Assembly (NCBI GenBank): GCA_038316335.1
Contig: JBBQAM010000035.1
Location: forward strand, 1 to 37,964
DNA: 37,964 nt
DNA from: JALHST01 sp038316335
Lineage (GTDB): Bacteria; Bacteroidota; Bacteroidia; Flavobacteriales; Flavobacteriaceae
Direction of reading: 5' to 3'
The notes under the pieces were generated by a model. The model was not told the DNA's origin and made no database searches. It was given only the letters and a program-made list of their open reading frames with translations. Made by a program: the position numbers and the translations under genes. This document shows positions 8,509-16,624 of the stretch, piece after piece (position 1 is the stretch's first letter; every line of letters begins with the position of its first letter).

Positions 8509-10023
8509 ATGCCCAAAACATTTTTGTGTTTGCTAATTTTAATCATAACCTCCTGCAAACAGGGCAGGGAGGAGAGGGGTGAAGTCCTTTTTAATTCCTA
8601 TTGCGCAAATTGTCATATAGCGCCTTCCTTAACATCCCTACCAAAAAACCTATGGGCTACCAAGGTGATCCCAGAAATGGGTGCTCGTTTAGGTATGGCC
8701 GAACCGGGGTATAACCCACTTAAGGGACTGTCGTTTATGGAGCAAGAAGCTATGTTGAAAACGGGCGTTTATCCATCAACGCCCCTTATTAAAAAGGAAG
8801 ATTGGGAACTACTCAAGGAATATGTGCTCGATATGGCACCAGATTCCTTGCCGCTCACTATGCAAAACACCGAAAAGAATGATCTCGTTCAGTTTCGTCC
8901 CCATCCAATATCCTTAGATACCGTAACAAGTTCTTTATATACCTATTTGAAATTTGATGACAATGACAGAAACATTTATCTCGGGGATATTTCAGGACGT
9001 CTGGAAACCTATGATTATAACACGGGTACCCTCGATACTAAAGTGCGATTGGGGAGCGCAATCACAGATTATGCAGTGAAAAATGGTGTTGAATATGTTA
9101 CGACGGTCGGTTTCCTTGACCCTTCCTCCATTCCATCAGGCAAAATATTTATTAGAAATAAGGATGAGGGCACAGTAATTCCTGAAATTCTTCACCGCCC
9201 CGTGAATACCTTGGTACAAGACCTGGATAAGAATGGGGTCGATGAATTGGTTGTAAGCGAATTCGGTGATCTAAGCGGCGCATTATCCTTATTAATAAGA
9301 AAAGAGGACACGAATTTTGAAAAAATTATTTTGCTCGACCAACCGGGAAGCATTCGCGTTGTAGGAGAAGATATGAATTCTGATGGGAAAACCGATTTAG
9401 TGGCAATGACGGCCCAAGGAGATGAGACGATCACAATTTTATACCAAGAAGAAGCCTTGAAATTTCGCCCTGAAAAGGCCATACGCTTTAGCCCTATTTT
9501 TGGGAGTAGTTGGTTCGAATTAATCGACTACGACGGGGACGGGGATAAGGACATCATAACAGTGAATGGCGATAATGCCGACAAAACCTATGTGCAAAAA
9601 CCGTATCACGGGATGCGCATTTACCTGAATAACGGTAACAATGACTTTGAGCAGGTCTATTTTTATCCTTTGAACGGAGCAACACGGGTAATCGCTAACG
9701 ATTTTGATCAAGATGGGGATATCGATTTTTCGTTGCTTTCAACATTTCCCGATTATAAGAATCATCCGAACTATTCATTTGTGTATCTTGAAAACAAAAA
9801 TGCGCAAACCTATGAATTTGAGCCTTTCACTTTTGAAGATTCAAAAGTTGGGAGATGGTTTTTGATGGATTCGGGAGATGTTGACAATGATGGTGATGAG
9901 GATATCATTTTGAGCGCTTTTTCATATTCATTTACGCCGGCTCCTAAGAATATTTCCGATGGGTGGAACGCAAGGAAAGTGGATATTATGGTTTTGGAGA
10001 ATACCCTGATAGGCAAGAAATGA
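8509..10023 (+). CDS. Lipoprotein with cytochrome c haem motif and FG-GAP/VCBS repeats
   Basis: 504-residue lipoprotein (lipobox ITSC, Cys16). Residues 22-120 form a small cytochrome c-like domain with haem motif CANCH (32-36) and candidate axial Met residues at 58 and 64. From about 130 on there is a beta-propeller of FG-GAP/VCBS repeats with calcium-binding-like Asp-rich loops: DLDKNGVDELVV, DMNSDGKTDLVA, DYDGDGDKDIIT, DFDQDGDIDFSL and DVDNDGDEDIIL. The architecture suggests a surface or periplasmic electron-transfer protein that also binds a protein or glycan partner; the partner is unknown. First gene of a tight five-gene operon: its TGA overlaps the next ATG (ATGA at 10020-10023). Confidence 0.88.
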   Translation: MPKTFLCLLILIITSCKQGREERGEVLFNSYCANCHIAPSLTSLPKNLWATKVIPEMGARLGMAEPGYNPLKGLSFMEQEAMLKTGVYPSTPLIKKEDWELLKEYVLDMAPDSLPLTMQNTEKNDLVQFRPHPISLDTVTSSLYTYLKFDDNDRNIYLGDISGRLETYDYNTGTLDTKVRLGSAITDYAVKNGVEYVTTVGFLDPSSIPSGKIFIRNKDEGTVIPEILHRPVNTLVQDLDKNGVDELVVSEFGDLSGALSLLIRKEDTNFEKIILLDQPGSIRVVGEDMNSDGKTDLVAMTAQGDETITILYQEEALKFRPEKAIRFSPIFGSSWFELIDYDGDGDKDIITVNGDNADKTYVQKPYHGMRIYLNNGNNDFEQVYFYPLNGATRVIANDFDQDGDIDFSLLSTFPDYKNHPNYSFVYLENKNAQTYEFEPFTFEDSKVGRWFLMDSGDVDNDGDEDIILSAFSYSFTPAPKNISDGWNARKVDIMVLENTLIGKK

Positions 10024-10439
10024 AAAAAAATAGCTATCTAATATGCATCCTATTGATGATCATCTTTTCCTGTAAGGATAAAGTGGAAAATTTTGATTGG
10101 GTACCTTTAAAGGTTACGGTTTCTGCCTATAATTCGGTGCCATCACAGACCATTGGCCATCCGCAGGTAGCAGCTTGGGGAGATACGCTGCAACCGGGAA
10201 TGAAATGTATTGCCGTTTCACAGGACTTACTCGCCAAAGGTCTTAAATACAACACTATGGTTAAGATAGAAGGTCTTGAAGGCGTTTTTTTAGTGAAGGA
10301 TAAGATGCATTTTAGATGGAAAAATCGCATCGATCTATATATGGGTAATGATATACAAAAAGCGAGGCAATGGGGTCGTAAAAAATTGACCATCACCTAT
10401 GCAATGAAGAAACCGGAACAACAAGAAGCTTCTGAATGA
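10020..10439 (+). CDS. 3D-domain (RlpA/MltA-like double-psi barrel) lipoprotein
   Basis: 139-residue lipoprotein (signal peptide ending IIFSC, Cys about 16) carrying one 3D domain. The body VTVSAYNSVPSQTIG, then AAWGD, KCIAVSQDL and the C-terminal FLVKDKMHFRWKNRIDLYMG with WGRKKLTITY matches the double-psi beta-barrel fold of MltA and RlpA. The second conserved Asp sits in RIDLYMG. Proteins of this fold act on or bind peptidoglycan, so an envelope role is likely. I chose ATG 10020, which overlaps the previous stop and gives a clean signal peptide, over a start 57 bases upstream. The downstream DinB-like gene begins 24 bases later. Confidence 0.82.
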   Translation: MKKNSYLICILLMIIFSCKDKVENFDWVPLKVTVSAYNSVPSQTIGHPQVAAWGDTLQPGMKCIAVSQDLLAKGLKYNTMVKIEGLEGVFLVKDKMHFRWKNRIDLYMGNDIQKARQWGRKKLTITYAMKKPEQQEASE

Positions 10440-10463
10440 TCGTGAAATTTAATTGATAGTCAT

Positions 10464-10910
10464 ATGCTAAACGAAACCTTACGAAAAATAATGAAGAGGG
10501 ACCTTGAAAAGCTCAAGACCGAAATTGCCTTGTACAATGGGGAGTCGAATCTTTGGGTCGTAGACAGGAATATTACCAATTCCGGCGGCAACTTATGCCT
10601 TCATTTAGTGGGGAACCTCAATACATTTATCGGAGGAGTACTCGGAAAGACAGGTTATATTCGGGACCGTGACGCAGAGTTTAGCTTGAAAAATGTACCG
10701 AAAATCGAGTTGTTATTAAAAATAGATGATTTGATTCTGGTGGTCGATAACACGTTGTCCCGATTAACGAACAGCCAATTGCAAGAGAATTATCCCATTA
10801 TGGTCTTCAAGGAAGAAATGACCGTTGAATACTTTTTAATTCATTTGGCTTCACATTTGAGTTATCATTTGGGGCAAATCAATTATCATAGACGCTTATT
10901 CGACCAATAA
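10464..10910 (+). CDS. DinB-like protein (DUF1572)
   Basis: 148-residue four-helix-bundle protein of the DinB superfamily, DUF1572 branch. The metal-binding His residues of the family are visible in NLCLHLVGNLN, HLASHLSYHL and LGQINYHRRL. There is no signal peptide, so it is cytoplasmic. Some DinB-superfamily members are thiol-dependent transferases using bacillithiol or mycothiol, but no activity is established for DUF1572. Its place between envelope lipoproteins in the same operon is the only functional hint and is weak. The start ATG 10464 puts the first helix at the N-terminus, as expected for the family. Confidence 0.82.
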   Translation: MLNETLRKIMKRDLEKLKTEIALYNGESNLWVVDRNITNSGGNLCLHLVGNLNTFIGGVLGKTGYIRDRDAEFSLKNVPKIELLLKIDDLILVVDNTLSRLTNSQLQENYPIMVFKEEMTVEYFLIHLASHLSYHLGQINYHRRLFDQ

Positions 10911-10930
10911 GAAAGAGAACGTTGCTTAAA

Positions 10931-11602
10931 ATGACAAAAAGAAACTGGGGCCTTGTTATCCTACTAGTATTAAGCGCTTGTGCCACGGGCAAAAGAATAA
11001 TCGACAAGCCTATCATTTTTGACGAATCCCGTAAAATTATGACAATCGATTACCTTCAGGATCGGTATGGTTTAGCCGTGAATTCCCCGACCATCGTCCC
11101 GAAAATGATCGTACTTCATTATACGGTGCTACCCACTTTAGAGGCCACCTTCGAAGCTTTTGAAAAAGCGAGACTCCCTACATGGCGTCCTGAATTGCAA
11201 AATGCCAGTGCCTTAAATGTTTCGTCACAATTTCTCGTTGATAGGGATGGTACTATTTATCGTCTGCTTCCTGAAACGACCATGGCACGACATGTTATTG
11301 GGCTCAATCATTGTGCAATCGGTATCGAAAATGTGGGTGGCACAAAAGACCTTCCTTTGACCGAAGCACAGCTGAAATCGAATATTTGGCTTGTAAAATA
11401 TCTTACCAAAAAGTATGCTATCGAATATTTGATCGGCCATTATGAATACACCAATTTTGTCGGTACTTCGTTTTGGCTCGAAAAAGATGAAACGTATCGA
11501 ACCGAGAAGTCGGATCCAGGAGAAGATTTCATGCAAAAAGTTCGCAATGCCACCAAAATGCTTAAATTCAAACCTGTACCAAAAAAAATCAGCACCCAAT
11601 GA
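10931..11602 (+). CDS. N-acetylmuramoyl-L-alanine amidase (Amidase_2) lipoprotein
   Basis: Predicted periplasmic lipoprotein amidase that cleaves the bond between MurNAc and L-alanine in peptidoglycan, similar to AmiD. From ATG 10931 it has 223 residues with lipobox LSAC (Cys17). Zinc and catalytic candidates are His63 (VLHYT), His127 and Glu133 (HCAIGIENVG), His170 (IGHYEY) and Asp195 in SDPGEDF, the equivalent of the family's usual K-DPG-x-F ending. The alternative TTG start nine bases upstream adds only three residues. The stop overlaps the ATG of the M14 peptidase (ATGA, 11599-11602), so the two enzymes are coupled; both could act on cell-wall peptides. Confidence 0.88.
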   Translation: MTKRNWGLVILLVLSACATGKRIIDKPIIFDESRKIMTIDYLQDRYGLAVNSPTIVPKMIVLHYTVLPTLEATFEAFEKARLPTWRPELQNASALNVSSQFLVDRDGTIYRLLPETTMARHVIGLNHCAIGIENVGGTKDLPLTEAQLKSNIWLVKYLTKKYAIEYLIGHYEYTNFVGTSFWLEKDETYRTEKSDPGEDFMQKVRNATKMLKFKPVPKKISTQ

Positions 11603-13068
11603 ATTTGAAATCTTTCAGTACCGTTTTACTACTCTTGGTGGCATGTTCACTTTTCCCCCAGGAAAATGCCATTACTGGATCTTTGTATGAAACCTATGAA
11701 AAATACAAGGAGCCGACATTAAGCAAGCGACGGATTAAGTATCAAGACCTGCAACCGTTGCTTGCCAAATACCAGGCCAATCCGAAATTTAAGGTCAATG
11801 TCGTTGGGAAATCGATTGAGGACAGAAACCTATACCTAGTTAGTATAGGAACTGGAAAGACTAATGTATTTCTTTGGTCACAGATGCATGGTGACGAGCC
11901 TACCGCAACCCAGGCTATGTTCGATATTTTCAATTTTTTAGACAGTGCCGATTTTAAAACCGAGAAACAAGAAATCCTATCCCATCTTACCTTGCACTTT
12001 TTACCGATGCTTAATCCCGATGGGGCAGAAGTCTTTCAAAGAAGAAATCGTCTGGGGATAGATATCAATAGGGATGCTATCAGCCTGCAGTCACCGGAAG
12101 GTCGCACATTAAAACGGGTACGAGACAGCTTGCAAGCCGATTTCGGCTTTAATCTTCATGATCAAAGTACCTATTACAATGCCGAATTAACCGATAAACC
12201 GGCGACGATATCGTATTTGGCACCAGCCTATAATTATGAAAAAGACATCAATGTTGTGCGGGGAAATGCCATGAAGGTAATCGTCTATATGAACGCTATC
12301 ATCCAAAAATATGCACCAGGACAGGTAGGAAGGTACAATGATGATTTTGAACCCCGGGCTTTTGGTGATAATATTCAGAAATGGGGCACAAGTGCCATAC
12401 TTATTGAATCGGGTGGGTACACGAACGATGCCGAGAAGCAGCAAATACGAAAATTGAACTATGTATCGATTCTATCAGCGATTTATACCATTGCCATGAA
12501 TAATTTTAATGAAATTCCTTTGGAAGCTTATGAAAAAATCCCGGAAAATGATCGAAAACTGTTCGATTTAAAGATCAATAATGTAACGTACGGCCTTCTT
12601 GGAAAAGCCTATTACCTAGATCTTGGAATCAATCGTGTCGAGGTAGACAAACCTGGAAATTTTGATTTCTTGTACAGTAGTCGAATTATTGATCAAGGTG
12701 ATCTTTCTACCTATTATGGCTATGAAACCTTTGATGCCAGCGGTTTTATGATCAAACCTGGCCGTATCTATCCAGAGACGGTAAAGACGTTGAACGACCT
12801 TAAAAAAATGGATATCACCAAATTGCTAAAAAACGGTTATACCTATGTCCGGCTCGAAAACATTCCACAGGAGCTGAAAGAATCCCCAATCCCCATGAAC
12901 CTCATTGGGTTAAACTTTAAACTTCCTGAATTCAATCTGGAAGTGGGAATAAATCCCACATTGCTTTTGGAAAAAGAGGGAAGTATAAAATATGCCCTCA
13001 TAAATGGCTTTCTAATCGATTTGTCTACTGAAGTGACCAACTTTAAAAATGCACTTATCTACCGTTAA
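11599..13068 (+). CDS. M14-family zinc metallocarboxypeptidase
   Basis: 489-residue exported zinc carboxypeptidase with signal peptide MNLKSFSTVLLLLVACSLFP. Zinc ligands are His97 and Glu100 in QMHGDE and His187 in FNLHDQ; the general base is Glu270 in ILIESGGY. This is the full M14 active-site set, in a catalytic domain of about residues 45-310. The remaining 180 residues form a C-terminal extension with no domain I recognise. Translational coupling to the amidase gene suggests action on peptidoglycan peptides or degradation products, but M14 enzymes also take ordinary peptides. It is the last gene of the operon; the convergent small membrane-protein gene stops six bases after it. Confidence 0.88.
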   Translation: MNLKSFSTVLLLLVACSLFPQENAITGSLYETYEKYKEPTLSKRRIKYQDLQPLLAKYQANPKFKVNVVGKSIEDRNLYLVSIGTGKTNVFLWSQMHGDEPTATQAMFDIFNFLDSADFKTEKQEILSHLTLHFLPMLNPDGAEVFQRRNRLGIDINRDAISLQSPEGRTLKRVRDSLQADFGFNLHDQSTYYNAELTDKPATISYLAPAYNYEKDINVVRGNAMKVIVYMNAIIQKYAPGQVGRYNDDFEPRAFGDNIQKWGTSAILIESGGYTNDAEKQQIRKLNYVSILSAIYTIAMNNFNEIPLEAYEKIPENDRKLFDLKINNVTYGLLGKAYYLDLGINRVEVDKPGNFDFLYSSRIIDQGDLSTYYGYETFDASGFMIKPGRIYPETVKTLNDLKKMDITKLLKNGYTYVRLENIPQELKESPIPMNLIGLNFKLPEFNLEVGINPTLLLEKEGSIKYALINGFLIDLSTEVTNFKNALIYR

Positions 13069-13074
13069 ATTCGG

Positions 13075-13242
13075 TTAATACCCAAAATGAATGGTCATTT
13101 CAGGACCTTTCAAAATTAAAATGGCAAGCATAGTCAGTAAAATGGTGACTATTGTCGAGAACAGAAGCAAAATGAGGCTTTTATACCATTTTGACATGAG
13201 CCCTAGGGCACTATACTGAACAATTTCTTTGAATACATCCAT
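13075..13242 (-). CDS. Small single-pass membrane protein, 55 residues
   Basis: A 55-codon minus-strand frame with ATG at 13242 and TAA at 13075, ending six bases from the convergent M14 gene. It starts MDVFKEIVQYSALGLMSKWY, followed by a hydrophobic helix of about 23 residues (roughly 22-44) and a short polar tail ending HFGY. The amphipathic start plus one transmembrane helix is typical of bacterial small membrane proteins that modulate larger complexes. I recognise no family. Gene-like composition, the lack of any competing gene and tight convergent packing support it; homologue conservation was not tested. Confidence 0.6.
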   Translation of the reverse strand: MDVFKEIVQYSALGLMSKWYKSLILLLFSTIVTILLTMLAILILKGPEMTIHFGY

Positions 13243-13527
13243 GATTTCTTTTTTTTGTGTCCCTTCGAAAAGAAACGGTGTTATTTATTCCCTTAGTTTT
13301 TAGGATGTGGTCGTTCAAGTTGATTTGGGTTGTTGGTAGTAAAACAATTATTGGGCCAAAAACCCTAGGTCACATGTCAAAGTAGTCTCATATTTTCGAT
13401 GAGATACCGTTGAATTCAGCTAAATGGTCAAATAATATTGATGCCGCGTACAATTTAGAGTCACTTTTTGTAGGAATTGAAACCCTATCCCGAACAATAA
13501 AGTTTATTTTTATCAAAAACCATCAAG

Positions 13528-14301
13528 ATGATTCCGAAGTATTTCCTTGCTCCCATGATGATGTGCCTATCAATATCGCTTTCGAACGTAGCACAGTCAT
13601 GTGATGTTCCTAAAATACATTCCCACAATGATTACGAACAAGAATTTCCATTTTGGACGGCGTATAAAGCGGGTGCCCATTCTATCGAAGTAGATATTTA
13701 TTTAAGGAACGATACCTTATATGCAACACATGATGTGGCGGAGATTGATTCGGAAAAGCAATTGGGGAACTTGTATTTGATCCCGTTACGAGGTGCCATA
13801 GCCGATACATCAAATGAGGACAGTGCCCCGATACAATTATTGATCGACATCAAATCGGATGCCCATACTACACTCTCCCGATTGATAGAAATACTAGCGG
13901 AGTATCCAGTTATAACTTCCAAGAATCGGGTGTCGCTCGTGATTTCAGGAAACCGTCCCGATCCGGAAGAGTACGTAAACTATCCCGATTATATTCAATT
14001 TGATTACCAAAGTTTGGACGTTATTACCGATCCTGCGATTTGGGAGAAAGTGGACTTGATTAGTCTGCCCTATTATAAATATAGCGAGTGGGATGGTAAA
14101 AAACCGATTTCCCACAAACAACGAATCAAAATAGAATCTATCGTAAGGATAGCAAACGAGCAGGGTAGGCCATTGCGTTTTTGGGCCACCCCCGATTCAG
14201 AATTGGCGTGGCAGACTTTTACGGATCTTGGACTCTGTTTTATTAATACCGATCATCCTATCGAATGTGCCGCGTATTTGAAGACGTCCCACTTAAAATA
14301 G
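13528..14301 (+). CDS. AIM6/PLC-like phosphodiesterase domain protein
   Basis: 257-residue exported protein (signal peptide to about residue 24) of the TIM-barrel phosphodiesterase superfamily that contains glycerophosphodiester phosphodiesterases and PI-PLC X domains. The motifs HSHNDYEQ (about 31-38), IEVDIYLRND (about 53-62) and ATHD (about 66-69) match bacterial homologues of the yeast AIM6 protein. The conserved His, Glu and Asp of the metal-binding catalytic site are all visible. A phosphodiester is the likely substrate, but none is known for this branch. The ATG at 13528 is supported by the signal peptide. A shared terminator follows. Confidence 0.75.
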   Translation: MIPKYFLAPMMMCLSISLSNVAQSCDVPKIHSHNDYEQEFPFWTAYKAGAHSIEVDIYLRNDTLYATHDVAEIDSEKQLGNLYLIPLRGAIADTSNEDSAPIQLLIDIKSDAHTTLSRLIEILAEYPVITSKNRVSLVISGNRPDPEEYVNYPDYIQFDYQSLDVITDPAIWEKVDLISLPYYKYSEWDGKKPISHKQRIKIESIVRIANEQGRPLRFWATPDSELAWQTFTDLGLCFINTDHPIECAAYLKTSHLK

Positions 14302-14331
14302 AATCCTTCTATGTGCAGGTCGTATAAAAAG

Positions 14332-14375
14332 AAATATACTTGCTGCTTCACGAGGCGGAAAAGCAAGTATATTTT
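14332..14375. terminator. Bidirectional terminator between convergent genes
   Basis: AAATATACTTGCT (14332-14344) pairs perfectly with AGCAAGTATATTT (14362-14374): a 13-bp stem with a 17-base loop and T runs on both strands. It serves the phosphodiesterase gene to the left and the VWA gene to the right. Confidence 0.82.
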
Positions 14376-14419
14376 AGAATAGCTTCGATTCGATGGTATG
14401 AAACCTAAGGATTCGTCGG

Positions 14420-15517
14420 TTATTCACAACCTCCGGTAAATCCGGTGGCATTGAATTTGGTCTGTACGGCTCCTTGACGACTGCCAACCTTCACTTGTAT
14501 TGCCAAATTGTTTTCGCCACTCCCGTCACGTTTCGGACTGCAGTATTCAAATAGATAAAAGCTATTCGCACGCTCTGAAACGCGCTCTGAAATATCGTTG
14601 AATGTAGTTTCAAGATCTTGGGCATTCCCTGCAAAGACACTAAAGGTCTTTCCAAGATCGGTTAATACTTGGGTATCAATTTCGGCCCCAAGACCAATTG
14701 TAAAGAATGAAATATTCGGATTGGCCTCGTCTACTTTCTTTTGAGCCGCTGCTTGTGTATAGCGCGAAGCCTGATCGGTACCATCGGTAAAAATGACCAC
14801 TGAGGCCGCACCAATTTTGCCTCCTTGGGTGCTGGTGGTCAACAATTCACTAGCTATATCGGTCGATTTAATAACGGCTCCATATAGGTCGGTAGAAGGG
14901 TCATTGCTAATAGTATCGGTAATCCCTTGTATCGAGGCTATCAGTTCGTCTTTTGAAGCGGTCAACGGATTCAACAAATGCAGCACGTTTTCGCCATCGA
15001 ACCAATAAATGGCCATTTGGAAGCTTTCCTGGGAGGTTTCCGGCATTACATTGTTCACAAAGCTGACACCGGCCATTTTCAGTTCCTGCAGACTACTACT
15101 TAGTACGCTATTGCTCAAATCAAGTATCAGTAACGTATTATTACTGAAGATTTGCGAATTAGGCGATATACGGGCTTGTGATTCGGAGGTCGAGATTTTA
15201 TTGAAACAAGCATCATTACGGCCTTGTTCGTAAATGGTAAATAAACTGGCGTTAAGTCCTGATACCGGCTTTCCATCAATGTCAGATACTTTAAAAAATA
15301 TGGACACTTTCCCGGGAAGGGTGGTATATTGTTCTTGAATGGAAAGCACCAAATCACCTGTACCAAGTCCCAAACAGTCATCTACAGGAATTCCTTTTCC
15401 GAGACCATCGCCAAAATTGGGATCGAAATAAACATCGTTGCTGGCATTGCCACACGAAAAAAACAAGGCGGCGGATACGAAAAGGAGTATAATTTTAAGG
15501 GAGAATTTCATTTTCAA
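14420..15517 (-). CDS. Von Willebrand factor A domain lipoprotein
   Basis: 365-residue lipoprotein (lipobox FFSC, Cys22) with a VWA domain at about 125-315. The metal-ion-dependent adhesion site is complete: DLSNS (D133, S135, S137), a Thr loop near TDLYGAV and the Asp of FTDGTD. Intact MIDAS sites bind divalent cations and protein ligands. Residues 50-110 resemble a small immunoglobulin-like domain before the VWA fold. A C-terminal Cys-containing segment (FEYCSPKRDGSGENN, and a final Cys) may form a disulfide. The start may be Met1 or Met3. It probably acts at the cell surface or periplasmic face in binding rather than catalysis; no partner is adjacent. Confidence 0.85.
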   Translation of the reverse strand: MKMKFSLKIILLFVSAALFFSCGNASNDVYFDPNFGDGLGKGIPVDDCLGLGTGDLVLSIQEQYTTLPGKVSIFFKVSDIDGKPVSGLNASLFTIYEQGRNDACFNKISTSESQARISPNSQIFSNNTLLILDLSNSVLSSSLQELKMAGVSFVNNVMPETSQESFQMAIYWFDGENVLHLLNPLTASKDELIASIQGITDTISNDPSTDLYGAVIKSTDIASELLTTSTQGGKIGAASVVIFTDGTDQASRYTQAAAQKKVDEANPNISFFTIGLGAEIDTQVLTDLGKTFSVFAGNAQDLETTFNDISERVSERANSFYLFEYCSPKRDGSGENNLAIQVKVGSRQGAVQTKFNATGFTGGCE

Positions 15518-15616
15518 ATTGTGTTAGGTTCAACCTTCAGAACGGGCAATTTCGTTTTTAAGTATGGCCCGTTAAAAAAATTATGTTAAAGATTGTTAAA
15601 GGCGATGCATAATTTT

Positions 15617-15644
15617 TTTGTAGCTTCCATAAACGATTAATTTG
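15617..15644 (+). promoter_or_regulatory. Candidate promoter of the carbohydrate cluster
   Basis: TTTG at 15617-15620, a 16-base spacer and TTAATTTG at 15637-15644. The second element differs from the TAnnTTTG -7 consensus at one position. The ATG at 15666 lies 22 bases downstream. This would be the entry promoter of the long plus-strand cluster. Confidence 0.35.
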
Positions 15645-15665
15645 CTACTCAGTTGTCAGTATAAA

Positions 15666-16601
15666 ATGATGTTAAAACCGTATATTTTTTTGAGTTTGCT
15701 AATTACTACGGCCAGCATCTATGCACAAGGTCAGAACATTGCACAACAACTAGGGTACCCGGCCGATGCGAAATTACTGATCATACATGCCGATGATCTG
15801 GGTGTAGCCCATTCACAAAATCGGGCTTCTTTCGCGCAATTACAGGAGGGCCCCGTAAATTCGGCCAGTATTATGGTGCCTTGTCCATGGTATGAGGAGG
15901 TCGCAGCATTTTCCCGTAAAAACCAGGATCTTGATCTGGGTTTACACTTAACCCTTACCAGCGAATGGAAAGATTATAAATGGCCGCCCATATCCTCTAA
16001 GGATTCAGTGTCGAGCCTACTTGATGCCAACGGATATTTCTATCCTGAAGTCGATGAATTTGCCGCACATGCCAATCCATCTGAAGTAGAGACCGAGATG
16101 CGAAACCAGATTAAAAAGGCCTATCGATCCGGTGTTGATGTAACGCATTTAGATGCCCACATGGGGGCTGCCGTCAGTACGGCCGATATTGCTGGGGCGT
16201 ATATGAAACTCGGCAAGGAATTTAAATTACCCGTACTGCTTGATGCCAGGATATTCGCTATCGAAAATTCTTTGATAAAGTCATTGTTAGATGAAAAAAC
16301 CGTCATATTAGACCATATTTTCACTATTTCACCCCAAGAATTTTTGAAGGGCTCGAAGAAGTACTATGAAGACCTTATGAACAATCTTCCGTCGGGGCTC
16401 AATTGCCTGCTGATCCATTTGGCCTATAATGACCCAGAAATGCAAGGTATTACCAAGGACCACCCTGAATGGGGGTCAACTTGGCGGCAGGCGGATCTTG
16501 ATTTTTTCAACAGTCCAGAATGTACCCTTCTCATCAAGGAAAATAACATCACGCTTGTTACATGGCGTGAATTACGTGATAAAATAGTAAGATCTGAATA
16601 A
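15666..16601 (+). CDS. ChbG/YdjC-type carbohydrate deacetylase, exported
   Basis: Metal-dependent deacetylase of the ChbG/YdjC family, whose characterised members remove acetyl groups from N-acetylated sugars such as chitobiose. From ATG 15666 the protein has 311 residues. The N-terminal Asp pair is in IIHADDLG (D43, D44) and the metal-binding His residues in VTHLDAHMG (H161, H165); GLHLTLT is another family motif. Unlike the cytoplasmic E. coli ChbG it has a signal peptide (MMLKPYIFLSLLITTASIYA, cleavage near 20), so it should act in the periplasm. The TTG-started extension is rejected because it would bury the signal sequence. It heads the carbohydrate cluster; the GMC gene starts 24 bases later. 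Confidence 0.85.
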   Translation: MMLKPYIFLSLLITTASIYAQGQNIAQQLGYPADAKLLIIHADDLGVAHSQNRASFAQLQEGPVNSASIMVPCPWYEEVAAFSRKNQDLDLGLHLTLTSEWKDYKWPPISSKDSVSSLLDANGYFYPEVDEFAAHANPSEVETEMRNQIKKAYRSGVDVTHLDAHMGAAVSTADIAGAYMKLGKEFKLPVLLDARIFAIENSLIKSLLDEKTVILDHIFTISPQEFLKGSKKYYEDLMNNLPSGLNCLLIHLAYNDPEMQGITKDHPEWGSTWRQADLDFFNSPECTLLIKENNITLVTWRELRDKIVRSE

Positions 16602-16624
16602 AGAGAACTAAAAGAACGACGAAT

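Noticed and set aside
13386..13404. TCTCAT/ATGAGA hairpin in the spacer before the phosphodiesterase gene
   Set aside because: Six-bp stem without T tract and no conserved context; could be chance.
13410..13604. 64-codon TTG-started frame overlapping the phosphodiesterase start
   Set aside because: The overlapping phosphodiesterase has a signal peptide and clear family motifs, and this frame has neither.
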